Shown here: in pieces, positions 27,847 through 37,476 of the stretch
Numbering within the stretch: the first letter of the stretch is position 1
Layout: each line of letters opens with the position of its first letter
Source: CAMDPA01 sp963825625
GTDB taxonomy: Bacteria; Pseudomonadota; Alphaproteobacteria; Rhizobiales; Hyphomicrobiaceae
Reading direction: 5' to 3'
Length of the DNA stretch: 64,000 nt
Assembly: GCA_963825625.1 (NCBI GenBank)
Contig: CAWGUF010000001.1
Span: 1 to 64,000, forward strand
Position numbers and translations under genes: made by a program
Notes under the pieces: generated by a model
Seen by the model: the letters and a program-made list of their open reading frames with translations, nothing else
Told to the model about the DNA's origin: nothing
Database searches by the model: none

Positions 27847-29370
27847 TCACGGCACCTGGGACAGAACTTTGGGCAGGACGGCGTTCACGTATTTGGCAGG
27901 CGTCGTCATCTCGCGCGCGGTCGCCTCCATCATTTGCATCAGGTCGCCACCGAGGATGCTCATGACGGCGGTGAAGCCGATCAGCACAGCAACGATTGCC
28001 GTCGGTGCAGCGGCGATGCCGGGCTGGCGCGCGGCTGGATCCTTCTCGGCAGGTTCACTCACGGCCCAAAACAGGGTGCTGCCTGCACGCGCATATCCCG
28101 CAATCATCAGCAGGCTGCACATCAGGATGACCGTCCATATCAGCACCGCGCTGCTGGAGCTCCTTAGGCTATCGAGGATGGCGAGCTTGCCGATGAACCC
28201 AGAGAGAGGTGGCAAGCCGACGCTGGCCATTGCGGCGAGCATGAACAGCACCCCAAGCACGCCGGCATTGGGGAGGCGCTGTGCGGATTGCAGCCGGTCT
28301 GCCGCGTTACCGCGGCTGCCGGCAGTGACGTCGACAAGCAGGAAAAGGGCCGCGCCGATCAGTGTGCTGTGCAGGATGTAATAGAGTGCGGCCGTCAGCT
28401 GCCGCGGATCGAGGCCGGCGCCAGCGATCAGCAACGTGCCCATGGACGCAATCACCGAATATGACGCCATCTCCAGCATCGTGCGGCTGGCCAGCACCCC
28501 AATGGCGCCGAGGACGAGCGTGACGATAGCGGCCGGGATCAGAACCGATTGCAATGCGGTGGATACACCTGCCGCATCGGTGCTGAAGGCGACTGAATGT
28601 AGACGCAGGATAGAATAGGCCCCGACCTTGGTCAGGATGGCAAACAAGGCCGCGGCCGGCGCAGACGCGGCACCATAGGTGCCCGGAAGCCACCAATGCA
28701 GCGGCACCAGCGCGCTCTTCACGGCGAAGACGCCGAACAGTAGCAACGCGCCGGTCCGCAACAGAGCCGTGTCGGCCGCTTGCAGCGTCTGAACGCGCTC
28801 GCTCAGGTGTGCAATATTGAGCGTGCCGGTGGCGGCATAGATGAGGCCCACGGCGAACAGGAACAATGTCGATGCGACCAGATTGATCGCGACGTACTGA
28901 AAGCCGGCTTTCAACCGCCAGGCACCATCGCCGTGAAGCAGAAGACCGTAGGACGCGATCAGCATTACCTCGAAGAAAACGAAGAGGTTGAAGATATCGC
29001 CGGTGAGGAATGCACCATTGATTCCGACAAGCTGGAACTGAAACAGCACATGGAAATGGCGACCGCGCCGATCCCAGCCGTTCACCGCATAAAGCAGCGC
29101 GGCGGTCGCGATGCAGGCCGTCAGCACAAGCATGATCGCCGACAGCCTGTCCAGAACTACGACGATTCCGAACGGTGCCGGCCAGTTGCCGATCGCGTAG
29201 GCGCTCGGGCCGGCGATGGCCTTGTCGAGCAGCATGAAGGAAACGGCGAGCAGGGCAAGCACAGTGACGATCGCCATTGCGCGCTGCATCGCGATATTAT
29301 TTCGCGCAAGCAGAAGCATGGCTGTTGCAGCTAGCGCCGGCAGGATGATCGGAACGACAAGCCAATGCAT
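27847..29370 (-). CDS. mnhD: Na+/H+ (or K+/H+) antiporter subunit D
   Basis: About 507 aa, NuoL/M/N-like proton-pumping subunit with about 14 helices (proton-conducting membrane transporter domain, PF00361). Recognisable blocks are FNLFVFFEVMLIASYGLLLH, which carries the conserved Glu of helix 5, and SALVPLHWWLPGTYGAASAP, which carries the helix 7 Lys-equivalent region and HWWLP loop. Later blocks are MLEMASYSVIASMG and LPPLSGFIGKLAIL. I prefer ATG 29370 (MHWLVVPIILPAL) over the TTG at 29379, which would overlap the mnhC stop. Confidence 0.95.
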   Translation of the reverse strand: MHWLVVPIILPALAATAMLLLARNNIAMQRAMAIVTVLALLAVSFMLLDKAIAGPSAYAIGNWPAPFGIVVVLDRLSAIMLVLTACIATAALLYAVNGWDRRGRHFHVLFQFQLVGINGAFLTGDIFNLFVFFEVMLIASYGLLLHGDGAWRLKAGFQYVAINLVASTLFLFAVGLIYAATGTLNIAHLSERVQTLQAADTALLRTGALLLFGVFAVKSALVPLHWWLPGTYGAASAPAAALFAILTKVGAYSILRLHSVAFSTDAAGVSTALQSVLIPAAIVTLVLGAIGVLASRTMLEMASYSVIASMGTLLIAGAGLDPRQLTAALYYILHSTLIGAALFLLVDVTAGSRGNAADRLQSAQRLPNAGVLGVLFMLAAMASVGLPPLSGFIGKLAILDSLRSSSSAVLIWTVILMCSLLMIAGYARAGSTLFWAVSEPAEKDPAARQPGIAAAPTAIVAVLIGFTAVMSILGGDLMQMMEATAREMTTPAKYVNAVLPKVLSQVP

Positions 29371-29375
29371 GATGT

Positions 29376-29741
29376 TCAATCCCCGCGTGCGCCTGGCCCA
29401 AAGTCGCGGATCATGTCCGATCGCTCGACGTCGACCGCGTCTGATCCTGTCTCGAGATAGGCACGAAGGCCGAGCACCACGATGAGTGCAGTCATGCCAA
29501 AGGCGATGACGATGGCGGTCAGCACCAGAGCCTGCGGCAGTGGATCAGTGTAATCGGTGACCCCGGGCGTGATGATCGGCGGCTTGTTTACCGTCAGCCG
29601 GCCCATGGCGAGGAGGAATAGATTCACCGCATACGACAGAAAGGAGAGGCCAACGACGACCGCCAGCATACGCTTCTGCAGGATGAGGTAGAGTCCGACA
29701 GCCGTTAACAGGCCGATGGCACTTGCAAGCAGCGCTTCCAT
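29376..29741 (-). CDS. mnhC: Na+/H+ (or K+/H+) antiporter subunit C
   Basis: A 121-aa NuoK-like protein with three helices (ALLASAIGLLTAVGLYLILQ, VVVGLSFLSYAVNLFLLAMG and ALVLTAIVIAFGMTALIVVL). The segments LSYAVNLFLLAMGR and DPLPQALVLTAIVI are typical of PhaC/MnhC. Its start overlaps the end of the A/B fusion by one base. Confidence 0.95.
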   Translation of the reverse strand: MEALLASAIGLLTAVGLYLILQKRMLAVVVGLSFLSYAVNLFLLAMGRLTVNKPPIITPGVTDYTDPLPQALVLTAIVIAFGMTALIVVLGLRAYLETGSDAVDVERSDMIRDFGPGARGD

Positions 29742-32579
29742 CAGGTCTCGACCTCCTGTGTCACGCTGAGCCGTGAATCAGGCGGCGCTGCAGCGGGCCG
29801 CTTGGCGAGCGGCTCCTCGACGCGCGCCAGATTGGCCAGCGAGATGAGAACGATACCGACAACGGTCAAGAATACGCCCAGGTCGAACACGATCACGGAC
29901 GCGATCTCGACCTTGCCGATGAGCGGGATCGGAACATATGCATGAGAGCTGGTAAGATAGGGATATCCGAACACCCAGGCGCCGATGCCACTGAGCGCGG
30001 CCAGCATGATGCCAAAGCCGATCATGAAATGAGGATCGAACCGGGCGCGCTCGTTGCTCCAGCGATAGCCACTGGCGATGTACTGCATAATGTAGGCGAC
30101 GCCGACAAGGATGCCGGCGATGAAGCCGCCGCCGGGCTCGTTATGGCCGCGCAGGAAGATAAAGACACCGACGGCGATCATCAGTGGCAGCAGGATGCGG
30201 CTGCCTACCTGCAGGATCAGGGAATGCGGCCTCGCCGGCCTGCACCTCGGGCTGTACGCTTTCGAGCCGCTGGCCGGAACGGCCGTGTCGCGCGGAGTCC
30301 AGCAGCGCATAGATGGCGATGCCGGCGATGCCGAGCACCATGATCTCACCCAGGGTGTCGAAGGCGCGGAAGTCGACAAGGATCACGTTGACGACATTGG
30401 TGCCGCCACCGCCAGGCTTCGACTGGGCCAAGTGGTATTCGGAGATCGATTGGTAGCCCCGCGTCATCACGGCGTATGCGAGGCCAGCGATGGCAACTCC
30501 GCCGCCGACTGCCAACCCGCCATTAAACAGTTTCCGCAGGCTACCACCTTCAGGGGCAGCGACCTTGGGCATGAGGTTGAGAGCCAGCAACATGAGGATT
30601 GCCGTCACCACCTCGATGGAAATCTGGGTCAGGGCCAGATCAGGTGCGGACAGGTGCAGGAATGCCAGGGAGACGATGAGACCGACTGCCGAGCTCATTA
30701 TTATCAGCAGAAGCCTGTCGTGCTCGCGCAGCACAGCCACGACGCATGCCGCAAGCAGCACCCCCCAGCCGACGATCGCAGGCACAGACGGCTCGATCGT
30801 TGGCCTATTGCCGGAGCCGTGCTCGACGCCGAAAAATGCATAGGCTCCGATCGCGAACATCGCAATGACAGAAACGGTTGCGTAGCGCTGCAGGTTTTGT
30901 GAATCCAGTCGAGCGATCAACGCGCGGCCGAATTCCTCCGCTGCCACGAGCGAAATATTGAACATGGCGGTCGCGTTCGGCCGCCAGACTGCATTTCGGC
31001 CGGCGTCAAGAAGACGATAACCGGCGACGAGCAGCACGCCAGCGATGAGAGCGAAAACGCTCATGAACAGAGCGGGCGTGAAGCCATGCCAAAGATACAA
31101 CTTGACTGGCTGCAGGGAACCGCCGACCACGGAGCGGGCGGCGATCTCAACGATTGGCGCGGCAAGCCAGGGCAGGACACCGATCGCGATTACCGGCACG
31201 ATCAGTATCGCCATCGGCAGCCACATGCCAAATGGCGGATCATGCGGATGAGCTTCGGGGGGATGGTCTGTGGTCCCCATGAATGTGCCGTAGACGTAAC
31301 GAGCCGAATACGCCACCGACAGACATGCCCCCAGGGTGGCCATGGCGCCAAACAGCCAAGCGTTGCCGTTGTAGGTCGTCACCGATGCCTGCTCGAGCAT
31401 CAATTCCTTCGAGAGAAAACCATTGAGGAAGGGCACGCCAGCCATAGAGGCCGCAGCTATTCCGGCAAGAACCGCGGTGATCGGCATAAGGCGGCCAAGC
31501 CCCCCGAGCCGCTCCATGCTGCGACTGCCCGTTTCGTGATCGACGACGCCGGCGCTCATGAACAGCGTCGCCTTGAACAGGGCGTGGTTGAGTATGTGCA
31601 GCATCGCGGCTACCGCGGCGTACGGCGTACCAATGCCAAGCAGCATCACGATCAGGCCCAGGTGACTTACGGTCGAGTAGGCCAGCAGCTGCTTCAGATC
31701 ATCCTTGAACACAGCAATCGCCGCGGCCACGACCATAGTGACGAGGCCGACCAGCGGAACCACTTCGGTCCACAGCGCCATCGGGGAAAACACCGGCCAC
31801 AGCCGGGCCAGAAGAAAGATCCCGGCTTTGACCATGGTGGCGGAGTGCAGATACGCAGAAACGGGGGTTGGCGCCGCCATGGCGTTGGGCAGCCAGAAAT
31901 GGAACGGAAATTGCGCCGACTTCGTGAACGCACCGATCAGAATAAGGCCAAGCGCAGCGGGGGCGAGTGGCGAACTGCGCACCTGCTCGCCGCGCTTGAT
32001 GATCTCGCTGACCTCGTAGCTGCCCGCTATGTTGCCGAGCAAAAGCATGCCGCCGATGAGCGCAAGCCCGCCACTGCCCGTGACGATCAGCGCCATGCGC
32101 GCGCCTTGGCGCGATTCCGGACGGTGAGACCAGTGCCCTATGAGAAGAAACGAGCTGAGGCTGGTCATCTCCCAGAACACCAGCATCAACAAGATATTGT
32201 CGCTTAGCACGATACCAAGCATCGCTGCCTGGAACAGCAGCAGGACGGCGTAGAACCGACCGAACGGCTCGGACTCGTCCAGGTAGTACCTTGCATAGAG
32301 TATGACGAGCAGCCCCATACCAAGGATGAGGGTCGCAAAGAAAAGTCCAAGGCCATCGAGGAAGAAGGAGAAGCTCAGTCCGAGTTGGGGAATCCACTCA
32401 ACGCCCGCGCGTACGCTCTCCTGGCTCCACACAAGCGGGGCCTGCGTCATGAGCAGAATCAGCGCCAATAGTGACACGCTCGCCGCGCCAGCAGCACATG
32501 CCGCATGTCGGACGTTGCGAAGAAGAAACGGGATTACGGCCCCAACGACCGGAACCAACACGACCGCGCCGGTTAGCAT
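29741..32579 (-). pseudogene. mnhA: Fused antiporter subunits A and B (MnhA'/PhaAB), one frameshift
   Basis: The reconstructed product is about 946 aa. The NuoL-like MnhA part has the segments GLGLFFATLILGMGLLVIL, FWEMTSLSSFLLIGHWSH, KSAQFPFHFWLPNAMAAPT and HILNHALFKATLFMSAG. A DUF4040-like MbhD/E region (LSAPDLALTQISIEVVTAIL) follows. MnhB comes last (SRILLPLMIAVGVFIFLRGH, then NEPGGGFIAGILVG). In group 2 Mrp operons A and B are one polypeptide, so the change of frame near 30222 is damage rather than a gene boundary. There, a 'GGCCGCATTCC' lacks a base that would give EAAHSLILQVG. A ribosome-binding site for a separate mnhB is not seen. ATG 32579 is preceded by GGAAGCAGGACGG. Confidence 0.88.
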
Positions 32580-32673
32580 TGTGTTCGAACCGTCCTGCTT
32601 CCGTATGTGATGACGCCCGTCTGCCGGGCACCTCGACCACGCCCCTGTCTAGGATCCGCTCAAAAGCAAATTG

Positions 32674-32850
32674 TCAGAATACGGATCCCGCGATCATCGC
32701 CACTATCATCAGCCCGGCCCACAGAGCCCAATTCCTCTCCACCGCCCTGAGCATCCTGCTCCAGCGACGTGTCTGGTTGTCAAAACCTAGACGCGGCTTG
32801 TCCGTCTGCCGCTTGCTGGTTCGTGAGGCTTGGGACGTTTGCACATTCAT
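32674..32850 (-). CDS. 58-aa single-pass membrane protein ahead of the mnh operon
   Basis: The small frame runs from ATG 32850, with AGAGGA seven bases upstream, to TGA 32674. Residues 1-40 are hydrophilic and strongly basic (segments RTSKRQTDKPRLG and NQTRRWSRMLRAVERN). Residues 41-58 form one hydrophobic helix (WALWAGLMIVAMIAGSVF) at the very C-terminus. A basic cytosolic face followed by one helix fits a tail-anchored small membrane protein. It is 94 bp upstream of mnhA' on the same strand, so it would be the first gene of the operon. I know no named family. The good ribosome-binding site and the clean amphipathic/hydrophobic split are the support. Confidence 0.6.
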   Translation of the reverse strand: MNVQTSQASRTSKRQTDKPRLGFDNQTRRWSRMLRAVERNWALWAGLMIVAMIAGSVF

Positions 32851-32971
32851 GCCGCTTCCTCTGGGGTATTACCGGGGGAGCAGTCCTATGGCCAAAGAAT
32901 TGGGGGCGGGCAGGAGGATCAGCAATTTGGGAGTTGCACGTTGGTAGTATATCTTCGGTAGTTTCCACAAC

Positions 32972-34625
32972 GTGACAGCCGCTTTGGGATTTCTGAGCAT
33001 GACGCGCACGATACAATCGGAGGCACATCTGCTCGCAGAAAGAAGCTCTCTGCTGGTGACACTGGTCGGGATTGCTGCCTATCTGGCATTCGACTATGTC
33101 AGCTTTATCGAGTCCTATCGCGGGCTTGCCATCACACCATGGAGCCCCGGGGCAGGGTTGGCCCTCGCGCTTGTGCTGCTCCTGGGCTTGCGTGCCAGCG
33201 GTGTCGTGCTGATCGCGCCGCCACTTGCAGGCGCGCTCATTCGCAGCGAAACGGTACCGCTGCAGATGCATTTGCTGGAAGGCGTCACTCTGGGCGGAAG
33301 CTATCTCTTGATAGGACTTCTGGCGCGCCGATACGGGAGTTCTCGACCTCCGGTTGCCGAGTGTCAGAGATGTCGTCGTGCTCATGCTCGTCTCTGTGTG
33401 CGCCGCTGCTGTCGCGGCAGCAGGGTACGTCGGGGTGCTGAGGCTTGGCGGTTTCGTCGAAACCTCGCAAATTGCCGAGGGAGTGGCCCGCTTCGTGGTT
33501 GGAGACCTGATCGGGATGCTGATCGTGACCCCGACAATCCTGCTCGCAGCAAGCAGACGCCTTAGCCTGAAACTCACCTGGGAGACGGTTGGCCAGCTCG
33601 CCATGATTATTCTGGCTCTTGTAGCGATATTCGGGCTTTCCCACGCAAGTGAGTATCAACTGTTCTACCTGCTGTTCATACCGCTGCTTTGGAGCGCATT
33701 CAGCAACGGCGTCGCCGGCGCGGCGCTTGCCCTTTGCGTGATACAGGCCGGATTAATCACAATCGTGCACTCGCCGTTCATGCAGCCGGGCAAGCTGATG
33801 TCGTTCCAGATCCTGATGATCTGGCTGGCAGCCACGGGCCTGGTGTTCGGCGGCGTCGTCCTGCAGCAGCAGGCAGCGGCTGCCAGATTGCGATATCAAC
33901 AGATGGCACTGGCGCGGGCGCTGCGGCTGCAATCAATGGGGGAGGTCGCCTCGACCATTGCGCACGAGGTCAATCAGCCGCTGACATCGATCAAGGCGCT
34001 GGCTGGCGTGCTGGGTCGGGAAATGGCAGCCGAGGCGCCAGCCGTACCGCGGGACACCATCGAGAAGATCCGGAGCGAGTGCGACCGCGCCAGCCAGATC
34101 ATCCGCGCGACACGCAATGCCCTGCGTCACCAGGTCTTTCATCCAGAACCGATCATGACGGAGCGGCTTCTGGCGGAAGCTGGGGAACTCGTGTCAGATC
34201 GGCTGACGGCACTCGATGTCGGGCTCAGAACGAAAATCGATCCCGATGTCGAACGAATTCACGGCGACAGGGTGCAACTCAGCCAGGCGCTCTACAACCT
34301 GCTGGACAACAGCCTGCAGGCGATCGAAGACTCCGCGCAACCTGGGAGCATTGACATCATCGTACGAAGCAAAGGCACCAAAGAGGTCGAGTTCGAGATT
34401 CGGGATACAGGTCCCGGCTTTCAACCCGCACTTTTGGAACTCGGCCTTCCACCATTGGTATCAACGCGCAAAGACGGGACGGGAATCGGGCTTTCAGTCG
34501 TGCGCTCGATAGCAGAGGCGCATGGGGGCAAACTGACGGTCAATCAAGACGGCAATGCGACCTCGATCAGATTCACGACAGCCAAACCTGAGCAGAACGA
34601 CTATGCCGAAAATAGCGCTCATTGA
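32972..34625 (+). pseudogene. MASE1-like membrane sensor histidine kinase, one frameshift
   Basis: About 551 aa when repaired. Residues about 15-280 carry eight or so transmembrane helices of MASE1 type (TPWSPGAGLALALVLLLGLR, RFVVGDLIGMLIVTPTIL, and a later YLLFIPLLWSAFSNGVAGAA). The kinase core has the H-box SMGEVASTIAHEVNQPLTSI with the phospho-accepting His, the N-box LYNLLDNSLQAI, and G-boxes FEIRDTGPGF and DGTGIGLSVVRSI. The frame changes near 33345, between RRYGSS and LRLPSVRDVVVLM, where one base is extra. The start is uncertain: GTG 32972 and ATG 32999 both lack a good ribosome-binding site. The gene overlaps the response regulator and is divergent from the mnh operon. Confidence 0.85.
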
Positions 34626-35220
34626 CGACGATGTTGGCGTACTGGACGCCGTAGGCCGGCTATTGCGGAGCTATGGCTATGCGGTCGAAGGCTATAATGA
34701 CGCCGAGCAGTTCCTGGACGCTCCCATCGAGCCGGGCTGTGTGGTAAGCGACCTGCGCATGCCCCGGATGAGCGGCCTTGAGCTGCTGGGTGCCATGCGC
34801 GACCGGAATGATCCGAGGGCGGTCATCCTGCTTACGGCGCACGGCGACGTCGACCTTGCTGTCCGTGCACTGAAGTCCGGTGCATTCGATTTCATCGAGA
34901 AGCCGCTGGATGAGGAACGGCTGCTGGAGTCGATCAGCGGCGCGATGGTTGCCAGCGAAAAGCTGGCGCGCAAGACCGAGGAACTCGAGGAACTACAGCA
35001 ACGCTATCAGACGCTTTCGAAACGTCAGAAAGAAGTGCTCTGGCTCGTATGCTCTGGGTGCGCCAACAAGGAAATTGCGGCGCGGCTTGAAATCAGCATC
35101 AGGACTGTCGAGACCTATCGCGCCTGGGTGCTGGAACGAATGCAGGCGAAGTCCCTGGCCGATCTCGTCAAGATCGCGCACAAGCTCGAAATGGCCGGGA
35201 ACACCGATGGCGATCCGTGA
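34603..35220 (+). CDS. FixJ-like response regulator (receiver plus LuxR-type HTH)
   Basis: A 205-aa protein. The receiver domain has LIDDDVGVLDAV (acidic pocket), the phospho-acceptor Asp in CVVSDLRMPRMSG, LLTAHGDVDLAV with the switch Thr, and the Lys of FIEKPLDEE. A short coiled linker (EKLARKTEELEELQQRYQT) leads to the HTH domain, where LSKRQKEVLWLVCSGCANKE is followed by IAARLEISIRTVETYRAWV. ATG 34603 lies inside the end of the kinase gene (23-bp overlap), so the two form a cognate pair. Phosphorylation by the MASE1 kinase should control DNA binding; the divergent mnh operon is the natural candidate target. Confidence 0.93.
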   Translation: MPKIALIDDDVGVLDAVGRLLRSYGYAVEGYNDAEQFLDAPIEPGCVVSDLRMPRMSGLELLGAMRDRNDPRAVILLTAHGDVDLAVRALKSGAFDFIEKPLDEERLLESISGAMVASEKLARKTEELEELQQRYQTLSKRQKEVLWLVCSGCANKEIAARLEISIRTVETYRAWVLERMQAKSLADLVKIAHKLEMAGNTDGDP

Positions 35221-35322
35221 TTGCCGGATGCCGGGGTTTGCGTCCTCATAGGTGCGCGTGGTGACCATCACCTTGCGCGTGGACGGCTGATCGAGACAAA
35301 TGGGCTGGAGCGAAGCGAACCG

Positions 35323-35401
35323 CTAGTGTAGCGCACCTGACGTTTGGTACCCACTCGCGGCGAGGCTCTTGACCAAACGTCAGATGCAAAAGCTACACTA
35401 G
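35323..35401. repeat. Two-part inverted repeat, first of a tandem pair
   Basis: Outer arms ctagtgtagc (35323-35332) and 35392-35401 are perfectly complementary. Inner arms ctgacgtttggt (35337-35348) and 35372-35383 are perfectly complementary too, with unequal spacers between them (4 and 8 bases). The stem interior resembles that of the next palindrome. Confidence 0.85.
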
Positions 35402-35413
35402 GCTCATGGACTT

Positions 35414-35490
35414 GCTAGTGTTCCTCATGGTTCTGACATTTGCTCGGAACCTAGCGGCACGGGTATGCAAATGTCAGAACCGGAACTAGC
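35414..35490. repeat. Two-part inverted repeat, second of a tandem pair
   Basis: Inner arms ggttctgacatttgc (35429-35443) and 35467-35481 are perfectly complementary over 15 bp. The outer arms gctagtgttcc (35414-35424) and ggaactagc (35482-35490) pair imperfectly. Its inner stem shares ctgac-x-tttg with the previous palindrome. Confidence 0.85.
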
Positions 35491-35734
35491 GCCTGGCCAA
35501 TGCACTGACGTGACTGCAGTGCGGAGATTGCCGACGTTGGCGGGGCGGTGCAGGCGGCCCTATCTTACGTCCAAGACCACGGCAGAAGCTCCCCCAATAC
35601 CGACCGTCAGGGCTCCGACGTCATGGGCCAATTGGAGACGAACACTCAAGTCGAGTGGTGCATCGCACAAGGAAAGCCCCCGCGACACGCTGGCTACACG
35701 CTCTGTCGCACACCTGATGCGCTCATGAATGCTT

Positions 35735-37120
35735 TCATGAGGTTGGAAAATTCGGACCTCTCCTGTAAGCAGCCTTGTTTTGTGCGCGCCCCTCTATGCG
35801 CTCAATAATTTTGGCTCTCATCATGCCCTGGAACACCCGCTTCATCCTATTGGCATCACCTATTGCGCACAATTCGCGAGCTGTTCTGTTGTTAATCTCA
35901 TCGTTATCCTTCAAATATCTGACGATAGATTCCTCAGAAGACCCCAGCTTTTCATGCCTCAATACAACGAGAACAGAATTGTCCCGCTGTACGATCTCGG
36001 GTTCGCGCAACTTTAATGCGCGCATTGCTTGGAAGCTGGTGTTCAACCCCTCCCCAACATCCTTGTTTGGAGGGTTCTTGTGCTTGTTAATCAACCTAAC
36101 AAGTTTTGGGTTTCTCGCAAATCGCTCACTCAGAATATTAGCCTGTGTAATGTGCGCTGGAAGGACTCCGGGGCTTTCCACCTCAATTCGATTGTCGAAA
36201 ATTCTGATGTGCACGTCGTCAATTAGGCTGTAGTCCCTATGCAAAACGGCGTTCGTGACGATCTCGTGGATTGCGACTGGTGGATACTCGGCTTTCTCTA
36301 GACCCTCTGAGCCCAAGACGGGAATGCCTTCTGTAACCTTGATCACCTTCGAGACAGCGTCGAAAATCTGTTGATATGCATTTCCCTCAACCGATATTGG
36401 ATCGAATTCCAATGTCTGTCGGGTGCCTTCTGAATCTGATGACTTGTATCTGTATATTTTTACGGCCGCCTTAGGAAGTATCGTCTGCGGCTCGTCCGAA
36501 AACAATAGCATGCCAGCGACCGTTGGGCGGTCTTCAACAATCAAGCGTTGTTTTTTTAGCCATGGCTCCGGGTCCGTATCGGGAATCACATCGATCATAA
36601 ATTCGATGACGGCAACAGAATTTGTGATGTCAGTTTTGTCCGATTCGAGCGTGCTGTCTTCGTGTGATTTTAAACCTTTATTCAGATCGAGACGGTCGAG
36701 CTCGGCGCGGCTATTCAATGGAAGATTTTGAGCGCCTCGCCGTATGTACACCGTCCCATTAGTCGCTTTCTTTATATCGGCGGTCTTCTGCACCTCTAAC
36801 TGCAGGGCGTAGCCACTGCATCCGGAAGCCTCGATGAACTCGCACTTGCAGCCGCCGCTAAGGGGGAACAATTGGTTCACAATTTGAATAATAGCATTAG
36901 CTTCTTCCATGTTGGCGAAGCCATCCCACACCCAGCCATTGGATGGATCCTCAATGCCCACATACACTTCACCGCCATCGGCGTTCGCAAGGGCGCACAA
37001 TGTCTGCGATAGTTTTGCCGGCTGAATTCGCTTCGACTTGAAATCGAAGAAATGGCTTTCTTGTCGCGACTTAAGAGCGGCTAGTTTCGTTTGGTCGATT
37101 TGAATCACTTGGTATGTCAC
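35735..37120 (-). CDS. AlbA_2 (Schlafen-like) plus RecG-like ATP-binding transcriptional regulator
   Basis: A 461-aa protein of the COG2865 type. The N-terminal AlbA_2 domain (about 15-130) has ESHFFDFKSKRIQPAKLSQ, ALANADGGEVYVGIED and the strand GTVYIRRGAQNLPLN. The C-terminal HATPase-c-4-like part has AVLHRDYSLIDDVHIRIFDN, RIEVESPGVLPAHITQANIL and LVRLINKHKNPPNKDVGEGL, followed by a winged-helix end (SIVRYLKDNDEINNRTAREL). Such proteins are found in genomic islands and beside defence genes; their biochemical role is not settled. Codon use and base composition are clearly AT-richer than those of all neighbours, with many AAT, ATT and AAA codons, which points to recent transfer. No frameshift. 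Convergent with the response regulator. Confidence 0.88.
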   Translation of the reverse strand: MTYQVIQIDQTKLAALKSRQESHFFDFKSKRIQPAKLSQTLCALANADGGEVYVGIEDPSNGWVWDGFANMEEANAIIQIVNQLFPLSGGCKCEFIEASGCSGYALQLEVQKTADIKKATNGTVYIRRGAQNLPLNSRAELDRLDLNKGLKSHEDSTLESDKTDITNSVAVIEFMIDVIPDTDPEPWLKKQRLIVEDRPTVAGMLLFSDEPQTILPKAAVKIYRYKSSDSEGTRQTLEFDPISVEGNAYQQIFDAVSKVIKVTEGIPVLGSEGLEKAEYPPVAIHEIVTNAVLHRDYSLIDDVHIRIFDNRIEVESPGVLPAHITQANILSERFARNPKLVRLINKHKNPPNKDVGEGLNTSFQAMRALKLREPEIVQRDNSVLVVLRHEKLGSSEESIVRYLKDNDEINNRTARELCAIGDANRMKRVFQGMMRAKIIERIEGRAQNKAAYRRGPNFPTS

Positions 37121-37476
37121 GTGCAGCCTTCCCAGTTGAGTTCAGGCCTCGCGTTCGAAACGCTAACACTCACTGAATAGCCGGCACGATGCGCCCGTGC
37201 AACGATCGTGTTGCGTGGGCTTGCCACACAGACGAACACACCGTCTTAACTTACTGTCTCACGTGCGACAGCAGTGTGCATGCTGCACCTGCTCAAGACA
37301 GCTTTGGTCAAAAGCACGAATTTTCGCCACTCCGGCCTCGGTAGAACCACCCCCAGCTACGGACATCATCGGCGGGTGTTACCGCTCCGCCAATAACCAA
37401 CCAGTCGATGTATGCAAGTGTATAGGCTGCGTCGCGGTCGTGGCAGGCTGCTGACGTCTCTATGACGATCAGGACG
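37121..37476. other. Intergenic, nothing recognised
   Basis: A 356-bp stretch between the start of the AlbA_2 gene and the end of the DUF2779 gene. It must hold the promoter of the former. No reading frame has both a ribosome-binding site and plausible composition. Confidence 0.45.

Larger units (their letters stand above)
35221..35734. other. Intergenic region with two tandem palindromes
   Basis: A 514-bp region between the response regulator and the convergent AlbA_2 gene. It holds the palindromes at 35323-35401 and 35414-35490, described separately. No gene is supported in it. Confidence 0.7.

Noticed and set aside
29741..30379. Separate mnhB gene starting near 30379
   Set aside because: The first 50 residues of that frame are out-of-frame mnhA' sequence without a ribosome-binding site; a fused A/B protein with one indel explains the data better.
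31086..32207. 373-codon plus-strand frame antisense to mnhA'
   Set aside because: The minus strand encodes unmistakable antiporter helices; the plus frame is a hydrophilic His/Arg/Gln-rich mirror.
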